64,000 nt of DNA from Erigeron canadensis (lineage: Eukaryota; Streptophyta; Magnoliopsida; Asterales; Asteraceae). The translations under genes and the position numbers were made by a program. The notes under the pieces were generated by a model that was not told the DNA's origin, did not search any database, and saw only the letters and a program-made list of their open reading frames with translations. Location of the stretch: the NCBI RefSeq assembly GCF_010389155.1, contig NC_057768.1, forward strand, positions 8,368,501 through 8,432,500, written 5' to 3'. Position 1 is the first letter of the stretch. Each line of letters starts with the position of its first letter. Shown here piece by piece: positions 39,661 to 54,100 of the stretch.

Positions 39661-42642
39661 TGTAACATCCTAAACTTTTCGATCTTTGACCTTGACTTTG
39701 TCGTTAGTCAGTCGACAACTTCTATCGGTTTATCGTTAGTTGATCTTTAACGCCGTTAGTTTCGTTAATTGTTAGGCGATTAATTTGATGATAAACAATG
39801 ATTAATGTGCCTATATGTGAATAAGTTATTGAGTTATGTATGGTGTGTCGGTTCACCATTATGTGCTTAAGACGTTAATTAGTCGTCCGTTAGTATACAT
39901 ATTAGCTTCAGACCTTAGTTTTATGCTAAAATGACTTTTTGGACTTGTTGTAGTGGACTTTAGCCAAGCCCAATCCTTATGCACGAAATTTAAAGATAAA
40001 ATCTGGTCCATTAGGTTAAACCAAGTATTATAACCTCCTTTTAAATAATCATTATCATCTAATAACCTATTTTCACTAAGTTTTACCATTCTCTCACTTT
40101 TCTCCATCTTTTTCTCTCAAATTTCATGAGTTACTTCCTGGAAATCATTAGATAACATATTCTTGTTCATTATGTGTTCATTATAATGATCCTTGCTTGT
40201 GTCTAGAGATTTTCATACCGAAAATTAACGTTTTTGAGGTTATTTTGGGATCTCAATGATGACGGTTTTACAAGAAGGGTTAAGTACAGTAAAATCGTTC
40301 TCTTTTGATGTATTTCAATGTTATGTAGTTATTTGAAAATATTTTGATTCATACATATGGATTTCAAATCGATTTGTAAACGTGTTTAACGTCTTTTTTT
40401 CATTAGATCTAAAGAAAGAAACTTTTAAAATGAGATTTTCTTCTGGAATTAGATTCTCTATTGAAAATTATGAGTTTTGCAAAAAGAATCACTTGATTTG
40501 GTTGAATAACGAACCGGGAATCTTGTTTTAAAGATTTATAAAGATGTTGTAACGTTTTTGTTGTTTATTATCTAAAAAAGAAATTAAAATGAATTATTTT
40601 CTGGAGTTATATTCTTTAATGAAAACCGAAGATTATGCAAAAAGAATCAATTAAATCTGTTAGATAACGAAGTAGATATCGTGCTTTGAAGTTTCATATA
40701 CATTAAGCAATTGTTTAGAAAAAAAAAAAAAAAAAAAAAAAACAGCTCTCGATTTGGAGTGCAGCCCGTCGAGACTAAGTCATATCTTTGTGATGTCACG
40801 CTGACGTCATCTTGATGATGTCAGCAACTAGCAGAATTTACGTTTTAGTCCTTGTAGTTTTAGTTTTGTATTTTTTTAGTCCCTTTAGTTTCAAACTTGT
40901 TGTTTTCAGTCCTCGAAGTTTCTGAATTGACATAAAAGGTCCCTAAAGTTTCATCATTTGGCAGTTTTGATCCCTAGAGTTTGAAAAGTGACAGTTTTGA
41001 TCCCTACAGTTTTGAAATTGACAGTTTTTATCCCTACGGTTATGATTTGACATATTTGGTCCTTGCAAGATTGAAATTGTGTTTTGAATCTTGTGAGATT
41101 GAAATTGTAATTTTTGATCTTTATGATTCAAGATTGAAATTGTCATTTTTAAATCTTGTGGTTCGAGATTGAAATTGTCATTATTGAACTAAAAGTTATT
41201 GAATATATAACACTAAACGTATTTACTAATAAAAGCATGATGTTGAGTCCTCATTAAAAGACAATGATAGTGAGTAAATTAGCAATTAATTGGACTCTTT
41301 TGTACATCGTAGGTTCTAAAGGTTTGAGCATTCACTGTTGAGTCTTAATTGGTGTGACACTTTGTTATTGCATTCTTATTGAGGTAAGATAACATTTTCG
41401 TCACCTGAGGGTACAACAAAATATAGTTTTTATAAGTTAAAACCCTCAAATGAATATAATTGCATACTTGTATGATTATGAGATTATATGGGAAGTTTTA
41501 TGGAATATATAAGTTTACCATTGATGATGAGTGATAAGTTATCTATGTTTCAAAGTTATGATAATATGCATATGTTATGAAATGATGAAATGTTTTTATG
41601 AATGTTTGCATGGCTTGAACACCTAGTCACTAGACATATGAATAAGATTGTCATGACACGTGCACGAATAAGGGCCCTAAAGTAAAAGATGATGTATGTG
41701 ATTAGTTTAGGTGAAAGTGTAGCCTAAGCTAATATAATTAAAAGTGTCGAGCATATTCAAGATGTTGTGTTAAGCTTAACCCGTGCTAGTTCCTCGGAGC
41801 TAGGGCGTACGTGGTCACATGGTTTGGGAATCTTGATACCTCCCGTGGCATAGTTACGTTTGAGTATTCCGGGTGGAGTAACTAACCACCATTGCGTAAA
41901 GGCATAAACGGTTTATTTAGTTGGAAATGACTCTGTCAATTCCTTAACGACGCCGATGGACCACCGAAAGGTTTACCCATCATGTCGGGTGTGAGGGCTC
42001 CATGTATGGTCTACGACCGCCTGCACACAAACCCCACATCCCTATGTAAGTGGCGTAAGTCACTTAGCCTATGTCTAGGCAAAAATATAAAGTAAAGAAA
42101 GAAATATAAGAAAGAAAAGTTAGGCACATTAGGAATATAATGATCCTATTGTGTTATGTTTATTGTGTTGTATGTGATATTAACTCTCATGACACGTTTT
42201 GTTAATATATCCTAAAATGGCAAATGTTTTCAAATCATGTTATCTTACTTAGCTAATTTATTAGCTAACACTTGTTCTTTCGAAAATGTTGTGCCTTCAG
42301 GATAAGCAAGCTTGAGCTAGGAAAGGATTAGCTCGGTGAGATAGGTAAAAGTAATAAAGAAGACTAGCATAGATTGTTGAATGCTTAGACTTCCTTTAGC
42401 CTTACATTTTGGCTACTTTCATTTACAATTTATGAACATGTAATAATGATGACATTTATGTTGGTGTCATAACTTGGATTTCATTTATATTGTCTTGATG
42501 ATGTACGTTAGTAACACCATTTTATAAAGGTGCCATCCGGTTACGGATGGAGCAGTTTTAAAGTGATCCTTTTCCGCTACTTTTTAAACGCCGTTTGGCA
42601 AAGTTTTTTTGAAATCCAGATTTTTAAATGACGGGTGTTACA
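39661..42642 (+). mobile_element. Second solo LTR (gypsy-type, 3.0 kb) inside the copia RT gene
   Basis: Starts TGTAACATCC and ends GGGTGTTACA, flanked by CTTTA at 39656-39660 and 42643-42647. It is the full-length relative of the split fragment at 771-16086. It holds 29-30-bp periodic GTTTTGATCCCTA repeats (about 40955-41060) and a 20+ bp A run (about 40720-40742). No coding domain. Confidence 0.82.
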
Positions 42643-42681
42643 CTTTATGACGCGCTTATATGACCTGCTTTTTTTGTGTGT
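42643..42681. other. Short remnant after the second solo LTR
   Basis: Contains the CTTTA target copy and about 30 bp that may be the last trace of the copia element. The rest of its integrase and gag is absent. Confidence 0.35.
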
Positions 42682-43192
42682 GTATTGGAGACTTGAGACT
42701 TTGGACTAAGGCAGTTACCGTAAGGCCGAACTTTGAGACATTGAAACTTGAGACTTTTGGACATATTATGGCATAACTCTACTCGTTATATATTGAAGTA
42801 TTACCTGTTTAGACTTAAAGAATCGATAAAAGACTTATTTCTTTGACTAGACTTTTTGACATAAAACCTATGAACTCACCAACCTTTGCGTTTACAAGTT
42901 TTAGTATACTTTTCAGGTACTCGGGCTAATCAGGGATAAAGACTGTTATGCTAGGCTTGGACTTTAGAGATTAGTGTTCCTTTATTTATTTTCAGACTTT
43001 AAGGCTACATGCCTTGGATTATTTCTTTATGGACTTGTTGTAATAAGCTATTTTAGCACTGTTATGACTTTGAACTCATGTTTTTGAGAATATATTTATT
43101 ATATACTATTTCATTTAGCAGTATCTATGTAATCTCATGTCGTGTTGTACTTATCATGACACCTCATGTTTCCGCCAACGGTGGGGTGTTAC
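42682..43192 (+). mobile_element. LTR fragment, inverted relative of the solo LTR at 37009
   Basis: About 510 bp ending GGGTGTTACA. Read on the minus strand it follows the first 550 bp of the 37009 LTR (shared GTTGGCGGAAACATGAGG and CATGAGTTCAAAGTCAT). Its 5' part is missing. Confidence 0.75.
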
Positions 43193-44367
43193 ATAATATT
43201 TGTTTATATTTTGCAAATTATGGTAGATATTCATTGAATATTAAAACTAATTAAAATACATTGATAATATATTGTCGATCTTTGTAACTTATCTCTTTCT
43301 ATTTTCCATTGTATTTAATTATCTTTATACGTGGAATATAATTTACTTTAATATAATACTCCATAAAACTAGATTATATTGATAATTACATCTAATATTT
43401 TATCAACCAATTATATTATCAATGTTAAATTAGATATTTACTTTATCAATTTCAAACATATATTTTTGATATTTTAATTCTATTTGTAACTTATCTCTAT
43501 ATAACTAAGATTCCGCATTTTGATAGTATATGAGGGCAAAGGTGTTTATATATGCTTTAAACCGTGTCTTTTTATTAATTCAACGATAATTATCATTGTT
43601 TTAGTGGGATTGTTTATAATAGTATATTTAATATATATAGATCATAGAAAAAGAATTCTATGATTTATAAATATTTACGTTTCATTAGTCATGGTTTAAC
43701 ATATTTGATACTCCTTCTGTCCTATTAAAAGTGTCTTAGTTTGAATTTTTGAAGTCTTTATTTATAAATTTTGTTACATAAAACTTGATGAAAGTTATAC
43801 CAATGAAAACACGTCTAAAAAACAATCGATTTATATAACATTCATCAAGTGTTATATATATTTATAAATTATAAGTTTATTATTTGCATCAGTTGTAAAT
43901 TGATTATTTTTTATACTATCATAAACTATGAATAATAATGTAATTATCAGTTAATTTTAGTATACATTCTCAGTCAGTTTCGCACAACATGCGGGTTTAA
44001 TCTAGTTTACATATAATTAATTTAATACATAATTTTATTTGGTTTTTTTTTATAAAAAAAGGTTGTGTGAAGAAGATAACCCTATATATAAAAGTTGATT
44101 GATGAAAAACCACCAAAACAAAGTACAACATAGAATTTTGAGAACATATTCTTGTTTTCCACAACTTCTTGCATGCTAACAGTAGTGAAACATTTGATAT
44201 ATTAAAAGTTCTCACGATTTTTGAAAGGTTCAATTAAGAAGGAAATTATCTGATATATAAAATTTTATTGATGAAAAACCACCCAAACATATATGGTACA
44301 GCATAAGAAATTAAGAGCAACGACATTATTATTGTTTTTCACACCTTCTTTGCAAACATTGAAATGT
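43193..44367. other. Intergenic region downstream of the BAHD gene
   Basis: Very AT-rich. A stretch from about 43709 (CTCCTTCTGTCCTATTAAAAG) resembles the terminus of Stowaway-like MITEs, without a visible second end. No gene. Confidence 0.4.
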
Positions 44368-47300
44368 TTAGATACTGAGGTACTCGGCATTCAAGGGCTT
44401 AAATATATGACTACCTTGTATCTCAATGTAGTTCAAGTGCTTTTTTGGCATACGCATAAAGACAACCCAATCCTCGTTGTTTTTTGGACTACACATTGCC
44501 ATCACAAAACTATCAATCCTATTAGACGGGAGGTGGCATGTTCCGAATGTCACTTTACCAAACCCAAAATCTATCTCGTTCATTGTCTCAAACCTTTGTC
44601 CTGCTGACACTGCAAATGCCATCCCATCGCCCACAAATGCCTTTGACATTAGTGGTCTTGGCCGATATTCTTCTACAAAATCTATTATATCCAAGAAATG
44701 CTCTTTCGTAGTAGCAGGCTCCAAGAACTTGTGAACCTCTGACGCTACATTGCTCAATGACATCCCCTTTAACTCCTAATGTATCAAATAGAGTTTATCA
44801 GATGCAAAATACGAGTAATCATCATTATATTTGTCCTTTAATTTAATAAAAGTTTTGTGAATTTGAAATTTCAAAATGAAGAATAAATAAAGTTAGGTTT
44901 GTCATAGGATTTTCCTACGAAATGCAATACGAACTTTTTATATTTAATTGAATGTTGACATATATGTACATATGATTGATTGATTACCTGAGGTATTTTT
45001 GATCCAAACGGTAAAGATATAAGATTTCCAAAGTATGAGTTCATTTGTTTTCCTTTCTCATCATCACATTTGTCACTCAACCTTTTCCTTCCATCAACGG
45101 GAACTTCTATGTTACATACTTCACTATGTTTCCCAGAGTCTTCCATGCTCATTGCAACTTGCTTCCACAAGAAAGAAGTGAATGAAACTACCTTTGACCT
45201 CTTACACCCATTTTCGCTTGCCAACATTTGTAACTTTATAAGTTGCTCACCTTTAATGTAGTACAAGCGATTCACGAGTATATAGTCATCATCATCACTT
45301 ATGTCCTCGGTTGGGTTGGGCGGTGGTTGAAACATGGTAAACATATCCTCAATTAACGGCGAATAAGTAGTTGGCGACCTTGGTTTCAGGTAAGACCTCT
45401 CAAACGAAGGGCGTATAAATGTGGTTTTATGTCGAGTCATGTCCGCCCATGCTGACATGAACATATTTGCAGAGTACCCGTCAACTATACGATGATTATT
45501 TAAGAAACTGATTACTATCCCACCGCAACTTAGCTTTGTAACCTGCGTTTAATTAATATACTCTGATATGTAATGTGAAATCCTCTTAAAATAAAATTCA
45601 TGACAAGACAAATACGACACCAACGGTTATCGGCTTATTATGTCATTAGATTAAACTCATACGCTGTACCGGACTAATTAAAAATATAAATGAAAAATAA
45701 TTTATAGCTACAATATTATTCGTAGTTTATGATAATGTAAAAATTTGTCAGAATTAGAAAGCAAATAATAAATTTATGATTGAATATATAATAAATATAA
45801 TATAATAAAAAATCACTTTTGAAAATTGATAACTATCATTAAATTGTTAAACGACACAACCTAATGTTATATAAACATGTTTTACAAAGGATAACTATAC
45901 ATTAAGCAATTCAATAAGACTTCGATGCAAAATATTTTACAAAGAAAATTTATTCCATAACATAGTAACGATAGGAGACATTGAAAAATAATTTTAGTTA
46001 CTAATGAAGTCACACAATTAGTATACGCATGTAAAACCGACTATATAAGAGTAGGTTGAAAGGGAAAAATATAGTCTTCATGAACTAAACATTAGAACAA
46101 ATATTATATCATTAGATACTTTAGGATTAGAACAAATATTATATCATTAGATACTTTAGGTTAATAAAATGAAAACTCAGTTGAAAATTGAGAGAAAAAG
46201 AAATTTACTCATATACACGTACCTCCGAAAAAGTCTAGTCCAAGTTAATTATAGAATTCTTAGTGAATATTGCCTATAATTTTTTATTTTAGCTAAGTGT
46301 TTTATATTATAACAAAATCATGGATCGAATATTTTTAAAAAAAGTTCAAAAAAAAATCTAGCTATGATTAAAAATTAAATGAGCTATAAAGGAAAACTAA
46401 TTTCAAGCTGTATCATTTTAATTTCAAGCTATAATAATAATAACAATAATAATAATAATAATAATAAGGATTTCATTTGATATATTAAAAGGAAATTTAT
46501 ATATAAAGCTGATAGGAATCTAGACAAAAGTTATATTCTCACCCTTTTATATAAGAAAGATATAAATTCACATTAAACATAAAAAAATTTGATTTGCCCA
46601 CTACTATTGTCATGTAAGATTAAATGAGTTGAATGTATATATATAAATGACATTTAATTTACATATAAATAAAAACTATTTATATAACAATTTGATAAAT
46701 AAGCAATAATCCTACGTGTCATTTAAATGAGAATGATATATAAGTTTTTTCATATCCTCTTTTAATTATATGAGTCATATGCCTGCGCAACGTGGTAGCG
46801 ACAGTGGTAGTGGCGCGGACGGTGATGGCAGTGGCGGCAACGGCGGTAACGGGTGGGGACAGCAATGGCGGTGAATGTAAAAGTAATTGATGTTAAAGGA
46901 GATAGTATAGTTATTTTAAAGATTGAGAGATTTATGTTATAAGTTATTTAATTAAGAATATTATAGGTATATTTGTTAAATATATTTAAATAAATGAATA
47001 AAGAAAAGGGTAATTTAGATGTTTCAATTCCTTAATTGAAAAAATGGATTCCTCCGTTACATAATACTATAGATATAGATAATTTCAATAAAAATGAAAA
47101 CCATTTAAAATGTAACTTAAAAGGAAAATTGAAGTGGATCTTTTAGTTGAAGACATGGAATTGGGCAAAGCCTATATGAAAATAAGGTAGTGTTTGTTAT
47201 GTTTTAATAGAATAGTCATGACTTAAGTAAAAGTACTGAATTTAATTTATTAAGTCATTAAAAGTGTTTGTTTTTATGACTTAATAAAAAAAAACAACTG

Positions 47301-50300
47301 TATTGACTTAATTCATTTTATTCATTTAATCATTTAATCAATTCAGTTACTTAATGGTTAAAAAAACAAACATGCCCTAAGAGGCTCTACGTTAACTTTT
47401 AGTCAACCTATATTACGATTTTTCTTTGACGATAGGAAAACAAATGAGCTGATAACTAACTTGTAGATGACGCGCCACCTCAATTCTTGATTTATGGGTT
47501 CGATCTCTCCTCTCACCACAATATTAACTAGATCAATACCCGGTCATTGACCGGGTCAACGCACTAACCCATATGACCTGAAGCCAACCCGCTAATCTAC
47601 CAATTCATCAACTCATATGACTTGAAATCAATTAACCTATTCATTTAACCTGTGAACCTATTTTTTTTAGGTTGGCGGTTGGGTTGGGTTTGGGTTTACG
47701 GATTGACAGATTTAAATTGAGATTTCAAACTCGATATTGATATGAGGTCGGGTTCGTGTTGGATTTTATCAATTCGTTAACCGAACTCGTTAATCCCAAT
47801 TAATTATTTTATAATTATACTTATACTTGTCTTAGTTACTATTTTATATAAAGTTATTTACTCGTGCATTAAAATTTTAAATTGACGGTTGATAAAGTTA
47901 ACCATCATCACTCTCATTCGTTTTCCCAAGTAAAAACTTATGAGCATCATTTTTAAATCTAAATTTACATTTTTTCGTTATTTATCATTTTACGCATTGC
48001 ACGGATACTATTCTAGTTTTTTAAATAAAATCTTATAAATAACCCATTAAACACTTATTTTAAATTTCTAATTTTGATTGGAAATGTTCTATTATGTTTT
48101 ATTAATGCAATAAGTATTTATATATAAATATTATATTAGTCAGTTTAATATCTTCAAACCAAGTTATAATGTATTAAATAACAAAAATTACATATATTTT
48201 TCTTTACATTTTATTTTTATTTAAAATATTATTTAAAATGTCCGGGTTAAACCCGGGTTGATTAGCTAGTATATTATTATATTAATATTTATATTATTTT
48301 GTAGAAAAAGTCTCATAATGTACACTTTTTTGTTTTTCATCAATAATTTACATTTTTAACCCTAAATACTTTATTTATAAATTTTTAACCGTCAACTTGA
48401 GATTTTTTTTTAAATTTATAATCATTTAATTAGTTAAAAAAAATTCAACATATTAAATATTGTCTATAAAAAATTATTTCAAAACCTAATGACTTAGTAA
48501 CAAATATTAAATTAGATTTTTATAAATATTAAATATTCATATTTAGTTTAATATTTAATATAAACACAATTTGAACTCTAAATACATATCACAAACATAA
48601 TAGCAGATAACGATATACAACATCCTTATCCTAAACACAATAGGAATCACTGAACATGAGACAATCACAGAACAAAGCACGATTTATGACAGAGGATTAC
48701 TTGAATATTAAATCCAAATCAATATAAACTCATTCAAGATTTATTATATATCTTAATCAAAAAGGTACATCACTTTCTCCTTTTTTATATATTAGGTTTT
48801 AATTAGAATCAAATTTTCAATATGTTTTAATTGGATCTTATACAAACTCTTTTTTTTCTTTTGGATACTTGAATATTAAATCCAAATAAATATAAACCCA
48901 TTCAAGATTTATTATATATCTTAATCAAAAAGGTACATCACTTTCTCCTTTTTTATATATTAGGTTTTAATTAGAATCAAATTTTCAATATGTTTTAGTT
49001 AGATCCTATACAAACTTTTTTTTTCTTTTGGATAACATAAATCTATCATGGAGATGCAATTTTTTTTGAACGTCAACTTGATGCACCTTTATTATCTATA
49101 TTATATTTATTTATTTATAGCTAATAATTGGTTTTTTAATTATGGATTAATGCATTATTGCCATAATTAACCATCAAAGTTGACTTTTAGTTTTAATGGT
49201 AGAGATTAACTTATTGTTTATTTTCAATGGTCTAGATTAAAACATTGTTTATTTTTTTTTCTTTGTAGTGGTAGCCATATATATATATAATTCTTTTAAA
49301 TCAATACATCACCTACGTATATATTATATATTATATATACTATATCGTGGTGGCAGGTGTTGGTGACAGATGAGGTGTCGATTGGTATAGATTACTGATA
49401 TAAAGGGTTAATGGAGATATTTTAAAAGATAAAGGATTGATAGTGTAACGTAATCATTAATGTTAAGGGGTAGTGTAATTGAAAATATCTGAGTGCTAAG
49501 TGAAAGTATTATATATTTTAAGGGTAGTAGATTAAAATATTACATGGAAGGGCATTTTAGACATTTCGCTCCATGTAACTTTCAAAATGGGGGTATTTTC
49601 TTTAATAAGTAGTATAGATTAAGACATTTGGTTGTGAATAGTAACTCGTTGTGTCCATGTCACACTTTGTAATACTATTCGGATTTTGTAAAATCGCATT
49701 TCGTTCCGGGGTTTACAACGTGAATTTTTTTAGTTTCTTGCATAATTTTTTCCATTCGGGTTCTAAATAATTATATTGAAAACTTTTAATCTTTATCGTT
49801 ACTAGAATTTGGAGTTTACCACATCTGATCCTCTTCAGGTATAAAACTATAATGAAGAAAACTTTTATTGTTTTTTTTTCTTTTTTAAAGTGTCTTTGAA
49901 TTAATATTTATTAATTTCATATGTCAAAGTTTTGACAAGGACGAGTCACTATTCGTATGTTACATCCAGTAATATTATCTGCATTTCATATGTCAAAGGT
50001 TTGGATCAGCTTAAGGTTGGGTTGGATCAGCTTACCCAGCTTGAAATCATAGCCAACTTGGGTTTGGTTTAGTTTGGGTTTGGGTTTGGGTCAGCTTATG
50101 GTTGGATTGGGTCAGCCTGGGTTTGGGTCAGCTTAGGGTTGTGTTCTGTCAACTTGGGTTTGAAGTCAAATTATTTATAGATTTGTCACTGTTTTTTTTA
50201 AGAAAAAACACATGTCAACTTCTGGTTGGTTAGAAAAACCTTTTATTCTTTCTCTCCTTAACGCACCTTCTTATTCGACCACTCTCCTATTTTTATAGTA

Positions 50301-51069
50301 TTATATAAAAATTATACACTCTTATTGAAAATTAAGAAAAGAAAGATGCAAAGTGCCAATTGTACCCGTAATGAATAATTTACACCATTAGTCCCTTATC
50401 TTCTAAATTATCATCATTACCCTTTTAAATAATTAACTTTACATCAATTATATTTGCGTCAACGTATACCACTCGACACTTGCACCACCACCACCAATAG
50501 TCGTTCCATCACCACTTGTCATCGACACACCAGACCTCCGACATGATTATCACCGACGTATTGTGCGGGTACCGTGCTAATATATATATTGCTAATATAT
50601 ATTATACGGTACCCGCACAATACGTCGGTGGTAAATTAAAAATCCGGCCATCTTGAAAAATACAATTTTTATTGCTTAAAAGTACAACTTATTTTTTACT
50701 TTCTCTCGTATAGTTTTTACCCCTAGACGGATATACTTATTATTTTTTACTTTCTCTCCTATAGTACAACTCTTTTTTAATGTGCTTTCTTTTATTTACT
50801 TTCAAATCCAAAAGTTTATAGTTTTAACTTCTATCGCCATCAAAGTTTTTGTTTTATTTTTTAAATCAGTTTTTGGGTTTTATGTAAATATCAAACAACC
50901 TTCACAAATTTATGGTTTTACAATTAAATATTTGATTTGATTATTTTCTCACATTTAATTAAGTGAAATGTGAAGGAAGACACTATATTACATCGATCAC
51001 CATCATTAAAGTGTTAGTATTTGACTATTTGCATTGATATAGTCATTGTTCTGTAATATGTATTCATGT

Positions 51070-51142
<73 letters not shown>

Positions 51143-54100
51143 ATGTTTTGTTATATTATTTTATTTTAGATCCTAAGATCTGAAACAAAAGTGTTTATAT
51201 TATTTTGATACTACTATACATTGTTCGTATCTACATTTTTGTCGTGTAAAAAACATATTTTATGGCAACGCATAAGATACAAAGAACAGTTATTTCTGTT
51301 GGTCTATGATTTAAATAGTCAATTTTCGTTGCTATAGTCTATAAATCAGTCCGAAATTTTGTAGTAGTTACACGGATGGGTCCTTGAGGAGTTGAGGTTT
51401 ATCAAAGATTACAAGTTTTGTTTTAGGTTTCCACATTTCAAAAGGAAAAGGTGTATACGTTTCCACTTGGACCGTTCCTCATGCATTGTGATTCATACTA
51501 CTTCATATCTTATAACTTTTAAAGAGGGACGATCCAATGCCAAGCAACATGATTTAATTTTAATTATCTATACTATATTATAAAAAGAATTGCTTTTTTT
51601 ATATTTGGTAATGTTGAAAATAATACCCCTTAAACTGTTTTCACATACACAATGCCTTTAACATTAATGATTAAATTACACTATCAATCCTTTTATCACT
51701 TAAAACATGTCCATTAACCTTTTACATCAATTATACACAAAACGCAACGTCGTTCCACCACCAATAGTCGTCCAACCATCACACCGTCGCCGTCATGACC
51801 GCTGCCGCATCGCAGGGGTATCGTGCTAATAATAAATAAATAAGATTATTTCTCGTATGTTAAACATACTAGACATTAGATACATGTCAAATACATGGGT
51901 TTTACAACATTATCTATATAAGAATTAGTATATTCAACAAAAAAAATACTTATATGTTAAATGTAAAAGTATACATAAAAAGGAATTAAAATATTCAAAT
52001 CTTAATATTGAATGTTGAATCATATTAATGCTAGAGCCTGGAGGTGTAGCAGAGTTTCTTTTATTCAAAGTCTTCCAGAGAAGCAATATTTTAACTTTGA
52101 TTATATAATAGACCGAGTTCTCATTAATGTTTTTGCTAAAAAGTAATTTTATTTCGTTAGCCATGATTGTTAAAGAACAATAATATTAACAGCTAGTTCG
52201 TGGTGTTTTTAATGATTTTGTACGTTGTGAATCTATTTGTAGGGTTCAGTTTATAGAAGAAATATCTGTATCCTACTGATTACAATAATTATTATCCTAA
52301 TTTTAGTTTGATTACAATTACTAATAATAAAAATGATTATCCTAATTATAGTTTGATTACAATTATTAATTCAAATGTGCTATATTTTACTATTTAGATA
52401 AACATTATGCAATAAAGTATTAATTTTTTAATAAAAGGTTTGAAAGTTTAAATTGATGATGAAAAACCAAAAAGTGTAAATTAATTTAGACATGTGTTTA
52501 TTTAATCAATTTGAAGAAATTGAAAGTTGTGATTGGTTAATTGAGGTTAAGTCAGTTGCCTTTTAGTATATATATTAAGATTAAGATTAAGTTTTCGTTA
52601 TTTATACTTTACTAGTTATGAATAAGATATGTTGAGATTTTATGATACTGTTATTTTAAAGGGAGAACATCATATTTCTCCTTGCTAAACATCATAATAA
52701 CATATTTACCCACTTAAGTTCCTTAATATCACATATACCCAATCTAAACCTTAAAACTCTCATATTTACCCACTTAAACAACTTAACATCATATATACCC
52801 ATTCTAAACCTTAAAACTATCATATTTTCAAAATAAATTAATTATTAGAACTTTGTAACTTTTTTCCCCCTAGAAACTATAACTTATTTAACTTAAAAAC
52901 TATTATATCCATTTTGTTCGACAAAGAAATGGATTCTTTTTTTTTCCATTAATCTATCGATTGAATTATAATTATTTGATTGTAAAAGAGTTGTGAACAA
53001 CAAATTTACGGAATCAAAATAGTTATTTTTTTTTTGATGTTATAAATGAGGCACTCTTTAAATAAGTTATTTCTTATGATCTTTTTTTGGTTAATATATA
53101 TATCCATCATCTTTTTCATCATTAAAAACAACATCATTAGATTATTACACATTATTCACACTTGATCCAACATTATATCATTGTCTTTAATTAGTTGTAT
53201 TTGGTCTTAAAAAAAACGAAACAATTCTCAGTAGCAATGACAAAAAAAATTGGCGGCTATAGTGTGACGATTCCTAATTATATTCATTACTTTACTACCT
53301 AAATTGCTAATTATAGTTTTAAGGTTTAGAATGGGTATATATATGACATTATGATGTTAAGTTGTTTAAGTGGGTAAATATGAGAGTTTTAAGGTTTAGA
53401 TTGGGTATACATGATATTAAGGAACTTAAGTGGGTAAATATGTTATTATGATGTTTAGCAAGGGGAAATATGATGTTCTCTCTATTTTAAAAAATATTTT
53501 GTATCATAAGTTATTAATAAAATATATGTATGTCAATTTTTATTTTCATAAAATAATATAAATTTATGGTATTAAATTAAATGTAAAAATTAGCTGTTGA
53601 AAGTTTTCATATATAAATTATAGATAATATTTAATGACATGGTAATCTATATAATATTGTATTTTAATAAACATAGATAAAAGATGTTGAAAATACTGTC
53701 ATTTTTGAAATTGTTTACGTTTCTAATTATTTTAAAGACCATATATACTTCTATACTGTATTATAAAAGAAATAACTCATTTTATTTATGGAAGTGTTGA
53801 AAATATGTAATATTTTCACTTAGCACCCCTTAAAATATTTCAACATACACTACCCCATAATATTAATGATTAATTTACACTACCAATCCTTTATTCTTTA
53901 ATATATTTTCATTTAACCATTTACATCAATTATCCACACCACTCGACGCCGTCTCCACCACCAACACTCGACCCCCCACTACAACGGCATTGTCACGATC
54001 ACCGCCGCATTACGCGGGTAACGTGCTAGTAAATATTAAATTTTTATTTAAATAACATAATATACCAACGATGTAGTATTAAATATATACTTAATTAATT

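Noticed and set aside
44293..44734. Plus-strand ORFs over the BAHD 3' exon
   Set aside because: Antisense shadows of exon 3, which has DFGFG and joins in frame to exon 2.
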